Assembly: GCF_000801105.2 (NCBI RefSeq)
Contig: NC_079516.1
Span: forward strand, 20,993,043-21,057,042
DNA from: Raphanus sativus
Taxonomy: Eukaryota > Streptophyta > Magnoliopsida > Brassicales > Brassicaceae
Direction: 5' to 3'
Length of the DNA: 64,000 nt
Below, piece after piece: positions 48,226 to 60,690 of the stretch (its first letter is position 1; each line of letters begins with the position of its first letter). Position numbers and translations under genes: made by a program. The notes under the pieces were generated by a model. That model worked only from the letters and a program-made list of their open reading frames with translations, was not told the DNA's origin and did not search any database.

Positions 48226-51110
48226 AAAAATATTTTGTCTTTTTAATAAAAAAATATTTTTGAAAGTGTTCATTTAGTAAATATAATGATCAATAGTACC
48301 AATAATGTACTAAAAGAAGAATTTCCCTATATATATATATATATTGTTTACATTATTTGGAGTATTAATTTATTCACGAAACTTCTTCCTATATATATTT
48401 AGATAATTTCTAATCTGAAAACCTAGTATTTAAATTTTGATAATTTACCTATACCTAGGAGGGGAAACCGTTGTTCCTAGAACACACTTGGTTTAAAGCA
48501 ATACGAACCCCTTGACGAGGTATAAGTTTTATGAAGATTTTGCAAACCAAACGGATGTTCCATGTCCAAGTAAACGAACCTCAAACTAATTATATGTAAA
48601 TATTTGAGTTCTTTTACTACTTAAAGCTTATAAGTGGCCCACGATAATAAATGGTCTTCAATATGGGGTCGTTTTGCCGAGTTCTTTCGACATGGTTAAC
48701 GTATCTACGTGTAGTAGACAACTTATATTAATTTTGTTTATAAAAACTTTGAATATCCTATTTTACGGTGTAATAACACCAGCATATCCTTTCTCAAAAA
48801 AAAAAAAAAAATAGCAACAGCATGTTTGCTCGCCATATTTCATGTTTAATAAATGAATTCCGTCAGACAATCATAAAATAGAAACTAAATTGAAGAAGTC
48901 GTACCACGACCACGTCCAACGAGCAGCGAAAGATCGTCGGTCGCGTAACAACGCATCATATTTATTCGACCGCGTATTTATGTCTCTTGTTTTTTTTTTT
49001 GTAAACTAAAAAACAGTTCAATGCGTCTGTGATTAATTTCCCCAACTATATAGTTCGTATTCGACTTTTAGAATTTATGAACTTTGTAATGATCAAACGA
49101 AATGTGGATGTCATAAGAAAAGTCACTTCTTCTTATCTTCTAAACGATTATACGGAGGCCACCCTCAACCTTGATAATACAAATGTCACTTAATATGTGT
49201 TGATCATAAGTTTGTCAATCTCTGACCAATTTTGACCCTCTCAAATTCAAATTTTATTTGGGGTCAGTCAAAAGTGTGCAGTTGTGTAGTTTTCGTTTGA
49301 TGCTGCTTTTAAGTGAAAATAAATAAATTGTTTATTGTTTGAACTATAATAAATACAGTCACATATTATTTTATACTTCAGAAAACACTAATAACATCTA
49401 TAATTTTATAATAAACAAACAAAAATTAGAGCTCAAAATGTACACAATATATGCATATCAAACTTCTTCACATTTATTTTGCTTTTATAGAAGTAATCAA
49501 GTGGGGCATATACTGCCATGTTCGTTGTGAAGACTCCAGCATCAGCAATCCAAATCAGAACGTGAAACTGAATAAAGCTTAGTTGAACTTAGTCGCGATG
49601 ATAGTACAAAAGTTTAGATATAACAGATTCCAGGTCGCCGAAATATAATTACGTCACCGTTTTAAAATCCGGATCGACTTTTAAACGCCAGTTTCTCTCA
49701 CATCCATGATTCGTTTTGCCTTCGTCTGCGTTTATTTCTGATTGCCGGTAGTTGACGCTGCCTTTTCCTCCCGAACATAGCGTACGTGTTTAAACTATTT
49801 TTGCTACAAGTGTTGTTATAATAGTATATGTATTAATTTTGCAAGATATTTGGTGATAGTTAGACTTTTCTGATATCCAAAATTAATAAGGAAGTAGACA
49901 AATTATAAATACTCAAGTCTTTGGTCATAGATCCTCCAAGAAAATAGTTATGTCTTTCTTTTACAAGCACAAAGTCAATTGATATTAAAAGGGTATAAAC
50001 AAAAGTCAATGTATATTAAACACATTTCTCAAAAGTAGTACTCACTGAAGTTGATCATAATTTAAACCTACTTGTATCACTTGTAACGATAAAAGTCAAA
50101 AATGATTTCAAAATAGATTTCTAATCACATAGGTTTTGAATTATTTTTATGTCAGCCATGTAGGTTTTGATTAATTCGTATAAGCTATTAATAAACTAAT
50201 AGTCTATGGCTGTAAACACGGACCATGGGAGAGAATTTAGCATCTATGAATAATTAAGTTTGTAACAAGTGGGCTTACCTTTAGTGACCTATATAATACT
50301 CACGAATAATTATTAATCCTGCAAACTTGTATTATGTGTCTATTGTTTTCACAACCACGTGGTTTTTCCATTACCGTCTAATTATCTGATTCAAACTTCT
50401 ATTAGTACCAAAATAAAACTTATTAGTAGAATAAGTTGAGCAATAATTTCAACCATCTATAGTATTGTTTGATGGAAATAATTGTTTACACCAAATGCTA
50501 AAGTTCATATGTTCAATTCAGCTTTTATTTTTTTGGGGGGGTTTTTGTAGGGAAATAATATGAATTAACATGAAAGACACTGAATACGATTTAGGTTGGG
50601 TCTTATTTTGAATTTGATTATAAACAAATATATCATTTGTTGAATTTTCTTTATAAATTTATTTCTTCGGGGCTAGTTTCTTTGTTTTGCATTCAAAAAT
50701 AATTTATTTTAACCACAATCAAGATTCGACAGTTTAGTTTATTTCAGAAGTTTATATTATCAAAAATTTATTAGAACTTTTCTATTTTGTAAAGAATATC
50801 ATTTAATAAATTTCATGTGGATTGCTCTTTTAATATAAAATTATGGTCACATTTAATAAACCATAAGTTTATTGCAGATAGTATACATTCAATACTTATT
50901 AATTATAGGAAAAATTAAATAGAAATATACCAACACCTTTTAATAATAATCTAAAATGATAATCTGTTTTAAATATTCGCTGTTTTAGAGAAAAAATGTT
51001 GCAAATTGGATGATGTTAACAATTTGCAGTATAAAATTTATTATATCTTCATGTTACATCATATTTATATTTTATAGTTTATTTTATTATTTTAGAATTG
51101 TGATTAGGTA
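48226..51110. other. Intergenic sequence upstream of the P450 gene
   Basis: No gene is seen. 48460-48720, 48895-48970 and 49560-49800 are less AT-rich and look single-copy, so they may include distal regulatory sequence. Confidence 0.4.
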
Positions 51111-51306
51111 CAATATAACTTCTTTAAATTAATACTCGATAAATTAATATAAACTAAAAGTCTTTATAAATTAATATAATTTTATAGTTTCAAATTCAGT
51201 TTTTGGTTCAGTTATAATATTGATAAATTAATAATCTTTATAAATTAATAAAAAAATTATAGTTTTGGTGTAGTCTCAACAATATTAATTTATAGAAGTT
51301 TTACTG
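51111..51306. mobile_element. Emigrant-like MITE, degraded left end
   Basis: The complemented right end CAGTAAAACTTCTATAAATT matches the Emigrant terminus, and the left end CAATATAACTTCTTTAAATT is diverged. TA lies on both sides. It is about 800 bp upstream of the P450 start codon. Confidence 0.6.
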
Positions 51307-51678
51307 TAAATAACTAATGGTGATTTTATATAAAAACGTTTTCTCAATTTTGTGAACAATCCTAAAATCTCAACTATTAAATCAAAATTTAATAAATACA
51401 TTATGAATCATGTTTATTCTTTATTCTTCTTTTCGATGGTAATACTATTCTTTAAAACAAATATCTTAAAAATAGATAAACACAAGAGGTTAGTAGTACT
51501 TTAGTAATGCAGCCATCCATGAACATGGCAAACATTTAATTAAAAACCCCTCCTTTGTCTCTACTTAAGAGCCAAAATTGCCCCTTTGCTTGACTTAATT
51601 CCAATTTAAAACAACTCAGCGATGGCTAATCTTTGGTCAAAATCTCACACGCATTTTTTTTTTTTGCATGCTCTTCAA

Positions 51679-51686
51679 CACGTGCT
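51679..51686 (+). promoter_or_regulatory. ABRE/G-box-like ACACGTGC
   Basis: An ACGTG core about 100 bp upstream of the TATA box. ABA 8'-hydroxylase genes are known to be ABA- and stress-inducible, so an ABRE is plausible. Motif evidence only. Confidence 0.4.
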
Positions 51687-51777
51687 CTCGTCACTCTCTC
51701 AAAAATGAGCTGGCTCAAGAACAAAAAGGCTCCTTTTAGGAAACTCCCTCAAATGTCTCTCTCTCTCCTCCACTGCC

Positions 51778-51784
51778 TATAAAA
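51778..51784 (+). promoter_or_regulatory. TATA box of the P450 gene
   Basis: TATAAAA 123 bp upstream of the ATG, preceded by a CT-rich tract (51756-51772). Confidence 0.65.
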
Positions 51785-51906
51785 CCAAATCATCTCTCCC
51801 ACTTGAGTTTCCATCTCAACACAACACAAAACAAACACCTCCCACCAGAGAGAGAATCACATACACGGTTAACACACAAATTGGGTTTTCTTCAAAATTT
51901 AATACA

Positions 51907-53793
51907 ATGGATTTCTCCGGCATGTTTATCATTCTCTTCGCCGCGGCTCTGTTTCTCTGTTTACTCCGATTTATAGCCTCCACCGTCGGATTCCGCCATA
52001 ACTCCTCCTCGAAACTCCCACTTCCTCCAGGAACAATGGGTTATCCTTACGTCGGCGAAACATTCCAGCTTTACTCGCAAGACCCAAATGTCTTCTTCGC
52101 CTCAAAACAGAGAAGGTCTAATTTTGCACCAAAAACAAAACAAAAAAAAATCGAATTTTGTTCTTTAAGACAAACAAAAAGGTTGACTTTTTATTGATCT
52201 TATTTCTTTTGGTAAAAAACAGATACGGATCGGTATTCAAGACTCATATATTGGGATGTCCATGTGTGATGATCTCAAGCCCTGAAGCAGCGAAGTTCGT
52301 ACTGGTCACGAAATCTCACTTGTTTAAACCAACTTTTCCGGCGAGCAAAGAGAGGATGCTTGGAAAACAAGCCATCTTCTTCCACCAAGGAGACTACCAT
52401 GCTAAACTCAGAAAGCTTGTTTTAAGAGCTTTCACTCCTGATTCAATCAGAAACATGGTCCCACACATCGAATCAGTCGCTCAAGAATCACTCAACTCTT
52501 GGGATGGAACTCAACTCAACACTTACCAAGAAATGAAAACAGTAAGCCCCACCACACTTTTCAAAACTCTTTAAAAACAGAGCATCCCCTGTTTCTAAAA
52601 CAGAGCATCCCCTGTTTTTTTGTATCAACAGTACACTTTCAATGTGGCGTTACTCTCAATACTCGGGAAAGACGAAGTCTTTTACAGAGAAGATCTGAAA
52701 AGATGCTACTACATTCTTGAGAAAGGTTACAACTCGATGCCGATCAATCTCCCGGGAACACTATTCCACAAAGCCATGAAAGCTCGCAAGGAACTAGCTC
52801 ACATCCTCGCAAAGATCTTAACGAAGAGAAGACAGAACCCATCAACGCACAAAGATCTTCTTGGATCGTTCATGGAAGACAAAGAAGGATTAAGCGACGA
52901 GCAAATCGCAGACAACATCATCGGAGTTATCTTCGCGGCAAGGGACACGACCGCGAGTGTGATGACGTGGATCCTAAAGTACTTAGCAGATAATCCAACT
53001 GTCCTAGAAGCTGTCACTGTAAGTACATTATTTGTCAAAAGGACACGTTAAGATCTCTCATAAAAAGGAGTGGCAGTTTGGTGAATTAATGGGGTTTTAT
53101 TGGGTAATACAGGAAGAACAAATGGCGATAAGGAAAGGGAAGAAAGAAGGAGAGAGTCTCACTTGGGAAGATACAAAGAAGATGACACTAACTTCTAGAG
53201 TCGTCCAAGAGACAATGAGAGTTGCTACAATCTTATCTTTCACATTTAGAGAAGCTGTTGAAGATGTTGAATACGAAGGTACACACATATATGAGATCGT
53301 ATTTATAACAAGATGTTACATATTTTAAAATATGCTAAAGTTTGAATCATTTTTTTTACAGGATACTTGATACCAAAGGGATGGAAAGTATTGCCACTAT
53401 TCAGAAACATTCATCACAATGCTGATTTCTTTTCGGATCCCGGAAAGTTTGATCCATCAAGATTTGAAGTTGCGCCGAAACCAAATACATTCATGCCATT
53501 TGGAAGTGGGATCCATTCATGTCCAGGCAATGAGTTAGCTAAACTTGAAATCTCCATTCTAATTCATCATCTCACCACTAAATACAGGTTTGTTACCTAT
53601 GAAAATTATGTCTTTTTAACGTTGACTTGAAAATTAAACTTTTTTGAAAATATTTTTGCTTATAAATGGTGTTTTGGTAATTTCCAGGTGGTCAATCGTG
53701 GGACCAAGCGATGGAATTCAGTATGGACCGTTCGCTCTTCCTCAGAATGGATTGCCTATTGCCTTGGAACGAAAACCAGAGGCTGACGTATGA
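51907..53793 (+). CDS. CYP707A3: ABA 8'-hydroxylase, cytochrome P450 CYP707A3-like
   Basis: Six exons with GT-AG introns: 51907-52115, 52223-52541, 52632-53018, 53113-53278, 53362-53587 and 53688-53793, encoding about 470 residues, the normal CYP707A size. Seen: N-terminal membrane anchor (residues ~4-25), proline hinge LPLPPG (37-42), I-helix AARDTTAS (~278-285), K-helix ETMR (338-341), PSRF (392-395) and haem-binding PFGSGIHSCPG with Cys414. The family hydroxylates abscisic acid at C-8', giving phaseic acid, at the ER with P450 reductase; it ends ABA signalling in seeds, guard cells and after stress. The phrase PYVGETFQLYSQDPNVFF and the C-terminus (ending ERKPEADV) fit CYP707A3 (At5g45340) better than A1/A2. 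All key residues are intact and no stop is seen. Its 3' neighbour is a DCP5-like gene, as in Arabidopsis. Confidence 0.95.
52570..52620. repeat. Tandem duplication in P450 intron 2
   Basis: AAAACAGAGCATCCCCTGTTT occurs twice, about 25 bp apart, immediately before the acceptor at 52631. The unit itself contains the inverted pair AAACAG/CTGTTT. Confidence 0.85.
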
Positions 53794-55786
53794 ACAGTTA
53801 CGAAAATACCCACTAGCTTTCTGAAATTAGAAAGTGAGAAATTTTAAGAGAAACAATTCTCTTTGATTTCATCGGCCAAGAAACAGGAATGTAGAAATAA
53901 AAGAGAATAATATGGGACCCCTCAAGTGTACATATAGTTAGAAAAATCCCAAATGTATTATTATAATTTTTAGTTCAGGTTTAGTAATTGCAGATAATTA
54001 AATTTTGGGATTTGTTTTTGTCATGTCTCTCAAGTTGTAAATTCTTTTGTTATCAATATTATGAATACCAAAAAAAAAAAATGTTATGAATACCATTTAT
54101 GGAATTTTCAAGTAAGAAGTAATCAGTTTCTAGTTCCCGCATCCCGACCCAAAAACTCTCTTAAGACTAACTGTCAAATCCTAGAATTCATTTCGTCCAG
54201 ATCTGACTACTCTGAACTTCTTCAGTGGTTGTTATCGCTTGCCTATAGGGCTAGACATTTTATCCGTTAAATTTGATTTGATTCGTTATTTATTATTATT
54301 CGATCTGAATATCCGTATAAGCTTTCGAAGCAAAGCAAATATTAAAATTTAATATCCATTAAAATCGAAGCAAATCACAAATATTAAAATTTTGGGAAGC
54401 GAATATCTGATCCGATCCGTCAATATATAAATACATATATATCTTGATTAAATTTAAAGTTTTAAATGTATAAAATTATATAATTATTATTCTAACATAT
54501 GATTTGACATATTCTATTCACATTATTACTTATATAACAGTATTACATAAAAGGAAAAAAACATTTATGACAATTATAATTTTTTTCTTAAGTTTTATGT
54601 TATTATAATTATTTAATAAGTTTATTTTTTAAAAAAAAATGTAAATTCACTACTTTTTAAAAAAAAATTATCTTTTATATCATGCAAAAATAATATTCTA
54701 CAAAAAAAAATTTGTATCAAATTTTTAAGATTATAGTTATATGATTTTAATTGTTTCCTCATCAAAATATTATTTTAAATAAAATTTAGAAATTTTCTTT
54801 TAGATCTACTATATCTGGAAAAGACTTTCAAAACCTCAGAATAGTTTACGAGGTTATATTCGTAAAAACGAATTCCAATTTTTTGTTTGGTCATAAGAGG
54901 TTGTAATTTCACTAGCTTTTGGAATACTTTTTCATTTTATTCAAGTTTGAGTATACTTTTAGAGTTAAAACCAAATATTAAGTCATATTTACAAATTCCC
55001 TTCATTAATTATGATGAAAATAACTAATTAAATTATTAAATTTATTTATATATGATAACCATAAGATATGTTTTCTGAACGACTTCTAGTCAATTCATAA
55101 GTTAATTAAAAAAATTATTTTATACCAGTAAATATAATTTTTTTTGTTAAGTTAATTAATAAATTAACTTAAAAGCAATTCTCTGAAATAACTATTTTTA
55201 AGTTTTTATCACAAAAATAGCCATACAAAAATAAAATGACCAAAATAGTCTTTTTATTTTGAATATTTTAAAATTTTGTTTAAAAAAAAAATTTGAACCC
55301 ATCCCGAAACCCCACCCCTTAACTCTAAACTCTAAATCTAGATTAATTAACTCTAGAAATATAAATGCATATTTAAACTTTCAATAAAACCTCTTTTAAT
55401 TATTTTACTCTTTGTGAGTCTATTTTGTGAAAATAAACTAATAAGGGTTATCTAAGAGAATTTCTCTTAACTTATTACTTTTTATATTTATTTAAATTAT
55501 TTAAAGCTAAACCAAAATTTATACATTTAATAACCATATTATGAATACCATATAAAATAAATAATTTTAATTTCTATAGTTTTAGTTTAATGAAATCTAA
55601 TATCAAAAGTAAAGATTTTTTTGTCATCAAAAGTAAAGATTGATAAGTCAAAAAAATATATACTGTAAAACGAAAGTGTAAGAATATATTAAAATTTAAA
55701 ATTTTACTTTTTTAAAATAATATATTTAAAAAAAATATTTACTACTCATAACAGGTTTTTTTTGTGTCAAACTCATAGCAGGTAAT
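53794..55786. other. P450 3' UTR and AT-rich intergenic sequence
   Basis: AATAAAAGAGAATAATATGG near 53897 offers polyadenylation signals. 54250-54420 carries ATCCGAT/AAGCGAATATC-type phrases common in dispersed Brassicaceae repeats. No gene is seen. Confidence 0.5.
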
Positions 55787-55979
55787 CTCTTGGTTGAGTA
55801 ATTCTTGGGTTCACTCCCTAGGGTGTACCTCTAGGTTCACCCACCAATAGGAGTTCACTATTTTATATTTAATATCTTTTAAAAAAGGAAATAAAATATT
55901 GTCAAGTTATATTATGTTTTTTTTAAAATTAAAAAATAAAGGGAAATTGCCACTAATACCATTTTCATGATACCATTTT

Positions 55980-56700
55980 TCAAAAGTACACTAATCAATT
56001 TTACCATTAAAATTTTATAAGACAAAGTACTATCCTACCCCTATCCCTGATTTATTAAATCAAACATATTCTCATCATCTATCTCTATTCTTCTTTGCGA
56101 CTCCGACGACGAGAATTGACAATTCCGACGACGAGAATCGACGATACTAACGTCCGACGAGATCTGGTGTTCATCGCCACTCCGAGATCGTCTCGTTTAA
56201 TCTTCACTACACCTGAAAAGAGAAGCCTCGTCGTGAAATCAACCGTCGGGGAGGTCTCCTTTCGCGAACCGAAGACATCGGGAGATAGCGAAGGAATTGA
56301 ATCGCTGAAACTCAAGTTACTGGTGAGTGAGGCTGATTCAATTAAAATTTGAAGAATCTCTTTTGTGATTATGATGTTGTGTGGGATGCAGAGTGTGATT
56401 TTGGGGTTAAATATAGGACTTGTGGCGAGTGTAGATGACCTACAAAGAGCTGAGATTTGATTAACTTACTGAACTCCAAGAACGGATTCAGCGTCGTATC
56501 ACAAAGCTTGGATCACTCAAAAGCTCTCCATTTCGCTTGCGATGAGGATTCTATTAAAGGTTAGTGTTCGATTTGTTTTGTTTTGTTGTTTTTTTAAATG
56601 GAAATTGTAAGAAGAAGCTAGAAGCTTGCAAGAAGAAAACAGAGGAATCTTACTCAGATGAATCAGCAGGAGACGATGACATTGAAGTCTTTTTTTCAAG
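55980..56700 (+). other. MULE left part, possible further captured exons
   Basis: 56095-56352 is an 85-codon frame with GC-rich start, and 56590-56700 reads KKKLEACKKKTEESYSDESA, protein-like but unidentified. It may derive from captured genes or be the element's own subterminal sequence. Confidence 0.25.
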
Positions 56701-56731
56701 AACTCATTTTTTTTTTCTTATCACATCTCAG

Positions 56732-57037
56732 GTACTATTATGTGTTGCTGAACATAGGAAACCCACCTAAGCTCTTTGACTTGGACATTGACACTGGCAG
56801 TGACCTCACTTGGGTTCCGTGTGATGCTCCCTGCAACCATCCGTGTGATGCTCCCTGCAACGGTTGCACTAAGGTCACACCTTTTTGACTTTGCTTTTTT
56901 TTAGTATGAGTGTGTGTCATACCATATCTTGAATCTCTATTGCTATCTCTTGCCCTTGCATCCTCGTGATAGTCAGTACAAGCCCAATCACAACACTTTG
57001 CCTTGTTCCCACCTCTTGTGTTCTGGCCTTGACCACT
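56732..57037 (+). pseudogene. Aspartic protease (A1 family) exon fragments
   Basis: Exon 56732-56873 reads YYYVLLNIGNPPKLFDLDID then TGSDLTWVPCDAPC and ends CNGCTK before a GT donor. It contains the first catalytic motif DTGS. Exon 56973 to about 57037 continues QYKPNHNTLPCSHLLCSGLD. This is the N-terminal lobe of a plant nucellin/Asp1-like aspartic protease. A 24-bp in-frame tandem duplication (56817-56863, encoding CDAPCNHP-like units) is inserted. The second lobe with the other catalytic Asp is missing, so no protease would be made. Confidence 0.8.
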
Positions 57038-57181
57038 TCTAACTGATTTATAAACACTTCTTAATTGATTTATAAACTCTTATAAATTGTGTTATGAAGA
57101 TTATTAAATTCTTATAGTCTTTTGAATAAACCCTTATAAATAGATTTATAAACTCTTATAAATAAATTTTAACAAATGCAG

Positions 57182-57274
57182 AAAATTCTCAAGCACAATC
57201 CTGCTGAGAGAATTGCAGCAAAAACAGCAGTCGGTCACCCTTATTTTGACAGCCTTGACAAGTCCCAGCTCTGA
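57182..57274 (+). pseudogene. CDKB1-type cyclin-dependent kinase, last exon
   Basis: After an AACAAATGCAG acceptor the frame reads KILKHNPAERIAAKTAVGHP then YFDSLDKSQL and stops. This is the final exon of plant CDKB1 (C-terminus ...HPYFDSLDKSQF), the G2/M cell-cycle kinase. Only the last ~30 residues are present. The following ~100 bp may be captured 3' UTR. Confidence 0.75.
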
Positions 57275-57559
57275 AGTTTCCCTTCAATTCAAGAATACTA
57301 CTTTATCTTTGAGTTGAGAAGTTTAATTGTTGTGTCTTGTTGTCATCGTCTCGGTGAAACATCAACATTTGATTTCTGTTGCTTTCCAGACACATCAGTG
57401 TCCCATGATTGGATTGGTCTTTTCTATATTGAGTGTAAAAAATGTTAAGATTTTCATAAGATTGCTTCTTTATTTTGTAATCATACAAAACTTGTTTCCC
57501 TACTTTATGAAGATGTCATCTTTACCATAAGCTAAGAGAAAGAGTTTCTAATAATATTA

Positions 57560-59100
57560 TCAAACCCCAAATGTTACGTACAATGATATTAGAATTTATA
57601 AATGATCTATAAACTCTTCTAACTGATTTATAAACTCTTATAAACTGGGTTATAAAATTCTTATAATCTTTGGAATAAACCCTTATAAATAAATTTATAA
57701 ACTCTTAAAAATAGATTTATAAACCTTGTAAATTAATTTATAAACACTTATAAATAAATGTAGCTTATAAGTTTATACACCTAAATAAACCGTTATTAAT
57801 AATATACATACCCCTTATAAATTATTTATATACTTTCGTAACTTTCTTATAAACATTTATAGATGTTTTATAGATTTTATAACTTGTTTTATATGCCTTT
57901 ATAAATAGTTTATAGACTCTTACAAATAATTTTACATACCTTTATAAATTGTTTTATAATCCTTTATAATGGTGTATAAACTTTATAAATTATTTTTATA
58001 AACTCTTATAAATTATTTACATACCCTTATAAACTCTTATAAATTATTATACAACCATTATAAATTGTTTTATAAGGTTTTCTAAATGGTTATAAACTCT
58101 TTTAGTTGATTTATTAACATATACAACTCTAATATTATCCCTTATAAATTGAATATAAGCTTCCATAACGTTTTTATAAACCCTTATTAATAGTATACAT
58201 ACCCCTTATATTCTTATAAACATTTATAAATGGTTTATAGATTTTATAACTTGTTTTATATGCCTTTATAAATGGTTTATATACTCTTACAAATAATTTT
58301 ACACACCCTTATAAATTGTTTTATAATTTTTCATAATGGTGTATAAACTTTATAATTATTTTTATGAAATCTTATAAATTATTTACATACCCTTATAAAC
58401 CCTTACAAAGTATTATACAAATCATTATAAATTGTTTTATAAGTCTTTTTAAATGGTTATTGACTTTTTTTACTTGATTTCTAAACCTATATAACTCTAA
58501 TAATAGAATGGAGAAACTCTCCTGAAAATTGAATGTTATTCTTACAAATTGGTTATATATTCTTATAAATAATATAGAGACCTAATAATTGGTTTATACA
58601 CCTATATAAACCCTTATTAATAGTATCCCCTTATAAATTATTTATAAACTTTCATAACTTTCTTATAAACATTTATAGATTTTATAACTTGTTTTATATG
58701 CCATTATAAATAGTTTATAGACTCTTACAAATAATTTTACAGAGCCTTATAAATTGTCTTATTATCCTTTATAATGGTGTATAAACTTTATAAATTATTT
58801 TTATAAACCCCTATAAATTATTTACATACCCTTATAAACCCTTATAAATTACTATACAAACCATTATAAATTGTTTTATAAGGGTTTCTAAATGGTTATA
58901 GACTCTTTTAGTTGATTTATAAACCTATACAACTCTTGTAATATCCCTTATAAATTGAATATAAGTTTTCATAACGTTTTTATAAATCTTTTACAATAAC
59001 ATTTGTAATATATAAAGCCTTATAAAGACTAAGAATCATTTATAGTGACTTTATAAATATTTATATATTATCTGTACACCATTATAAATAATTTAACAAT
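57560..59100. repeat. AT-rich tandem array with ~400-bp higher-order units
   Basis: Built from short phrases such as CTTATAAATT and TTTATAAAC. Three longer units begin with TTATTAATAATATAC / TTATTAATAGTATAC / TTATTAATAGTATCC at about 57793, 58184 and 58614 and run through the same sequence of sub-phrases (…AACTTGTTTTATATGCC…, …AATGGTGTATAAACTTTATA…, …AAATGGTTAT…). Unit length is about 380-430 bp. Similar short words begin at 57045, before the CDKB fragment. Confidence 0.85.
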
Positions 59101-59218
59101 GTGATCTCTCATCATTCTTGACTTAACCTGTGACACACAACAAGATTCAAGAAGAAAATTAGGAAGCATCGAGGAACAAACTCATGGGTTTAACGTCATG
59201 TGTAGATAGATATCATAC

Positions 59219-59323
59219 CACGTCAGCAGGGGAACCAATGCAGACAGTGAAGAATCCGGCTCCTAGTCCGGATAGAATATGAGTGACAACGTTATCAGTG
59301 AAACCCGGGATCTTCAAGATTGT
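59219..59323 (-). pseudogene. Plant uncoupling mitochondrial protein (PUMP1/UCP1-like) exon
   Basis: Minus-strand exon with AG acceptor (59326-59324) and GTATGA donor (59218). It reads TILKIPGFTDNVVTHILSGL then GAGFFTVCIGSPADV, matching one exon of plant UCP1/PUMP, a mitochondrial inner-membrane carrier. The carrier signature expected after it is absent. It is opposite in strand to the other fragments in the MULE. Confidence 0.75.
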
Positions 59324-59374
59324 CTGAATGAAAGAGAAAAAGTATAACAGGAACGTTAGTTAAAATATCAGGTT

Positions 59375-59510
59375 AGACAACAGATGCACTTGTATTAGCC
59401 TTATACTACCATTCAAGTGCATCTGTTGTCTTTTTTTTTTTTTTTGGTGTTACAAAAAAAAGATAACATATGCACTTGAATGGTAGTACAAGGCTAATAC
59501 AACAGATGCC
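59375..59510. repeat. Perfect hairpin plus a third inverted copy
   Basis: The arms AGACAACAGATGCACTTG (59375-59392) and its exact complement (59414-59431) enclose a 21-bp loop. After a T/A tract, 59470-59510 is the complement of the loop and right arm. No mature-miRNA evidence is available. Confidence 0.85.
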
Positions 59511-60690
59511 TTGGGAACACATTGATGCTCCTTAGAGCCTGTTTCACACCCATCCTAGCAGCTTCCCTTAAATACCAATACTTGAAAAACTAAAATTCAA
59601 AGAACAACATCATCAGATATATATACTAAATAAACAAGACATGTCGATAGCATCCATGCTCAATACTACAAGACAGAATAAAGATCAAATGATAAAAGTT
59701 TAAAATCATCTGGATAGAAAACACATCAATGAAGTTAAAATCAACTGATGAGACTTCAAATCCATATTTCCCTAATGATAAAATTCAAATACTATTTCAC
59801 AGCACCTCTGTACCGAGTTTCATAGGAAACATGAAACATAAGATCATTCACTGGTATTCTTAGAACTAACCATAGCAGTTTCAAGGCAGTAACTCAGGTC
59901 GTGCAAGAACAACGTAGCCAAACTACAAAACCAGCATCAGATATAAATGACCCTACCAAACTACAAAACCAGCATCAGATATATCAAAACAGAGACCACT
60001 TCAACATCAATTACAATGAGCATAACATTTTTAACACAAGAACATTTTTGAGACAATGACACAAGAGAAGAAGAACAATGAACATAAGCAGAATTTTAAT
60101 TAAACACAAGCAGAGAACAAGCACGTTTATATTAAGAGAAGCGAACATGAAACATAACAATAAGAACTACTCCTAATACAACAAACATCAATCATAATCT
60201 GAGACATGCGTAAACAACAAAACAACCGCTTTACCTTTTGATTTGAAACGACGCAGAAAAGAGCAGAGCCACCGACGAGAGGAATCGAGAGAGAGAAGGC
60301 CAAAGGGTGAGCCGCGAGAGGAATCAAGACAGGGAGAACGCCGACGAGAGCTAGATCACCGACGAGATCAACCGAGGGAGACAAGCCTGAGAAGGCCGAG
60401 AAGGATTCGAGAGAGAGAGAAGCAGAGAAGGCCGAAACACCATCTCTCCTTTTCTATTTCAGATTCCACGCCGGAGTCGTCGATCTCGTCGCCGGAGTCG
60501 TCGTCGCCGGTAGTGTGTGAGAGAAATGCCGGACTCGACGGAGGAGGTGAAGAGGAATCACACGAGAAAAGAGAAACAGATGATGGGTAGTAATGTAATT
60601 TAATCATTAATGAAAAATGTATTTATAAAAATGTCTTTGTACTAGTGGTATAAATGAATTGTGGTATGAGAGAAAGTGTAAACATGAAAT
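59511..60690. other. MULE right part, no confident gene
   Basis: 59511-60240 shows nothing recognisable apart from the repeated phrase ACCAAACTACAAAACCAGCA TCAGATAT (about 59917-59982, two copies). 60240-60560 is a purine-rich GC island with overlapping Arg-rich (115 codons, plus) and antisense frames. These are low-complexity and resemble the GC-rich inner part of the MULE's left end, so I do not call them genes. Confidence 0.4.

Noticed and set aside
60243..60590. 115-codon Arg/Glu-rich ORF resembling an SR-type protein
   Set aside because: Low-complexity GAGAGA/CGACGA composition in the MULE's subterminal GC-rich part; no start context, introns or RRM.
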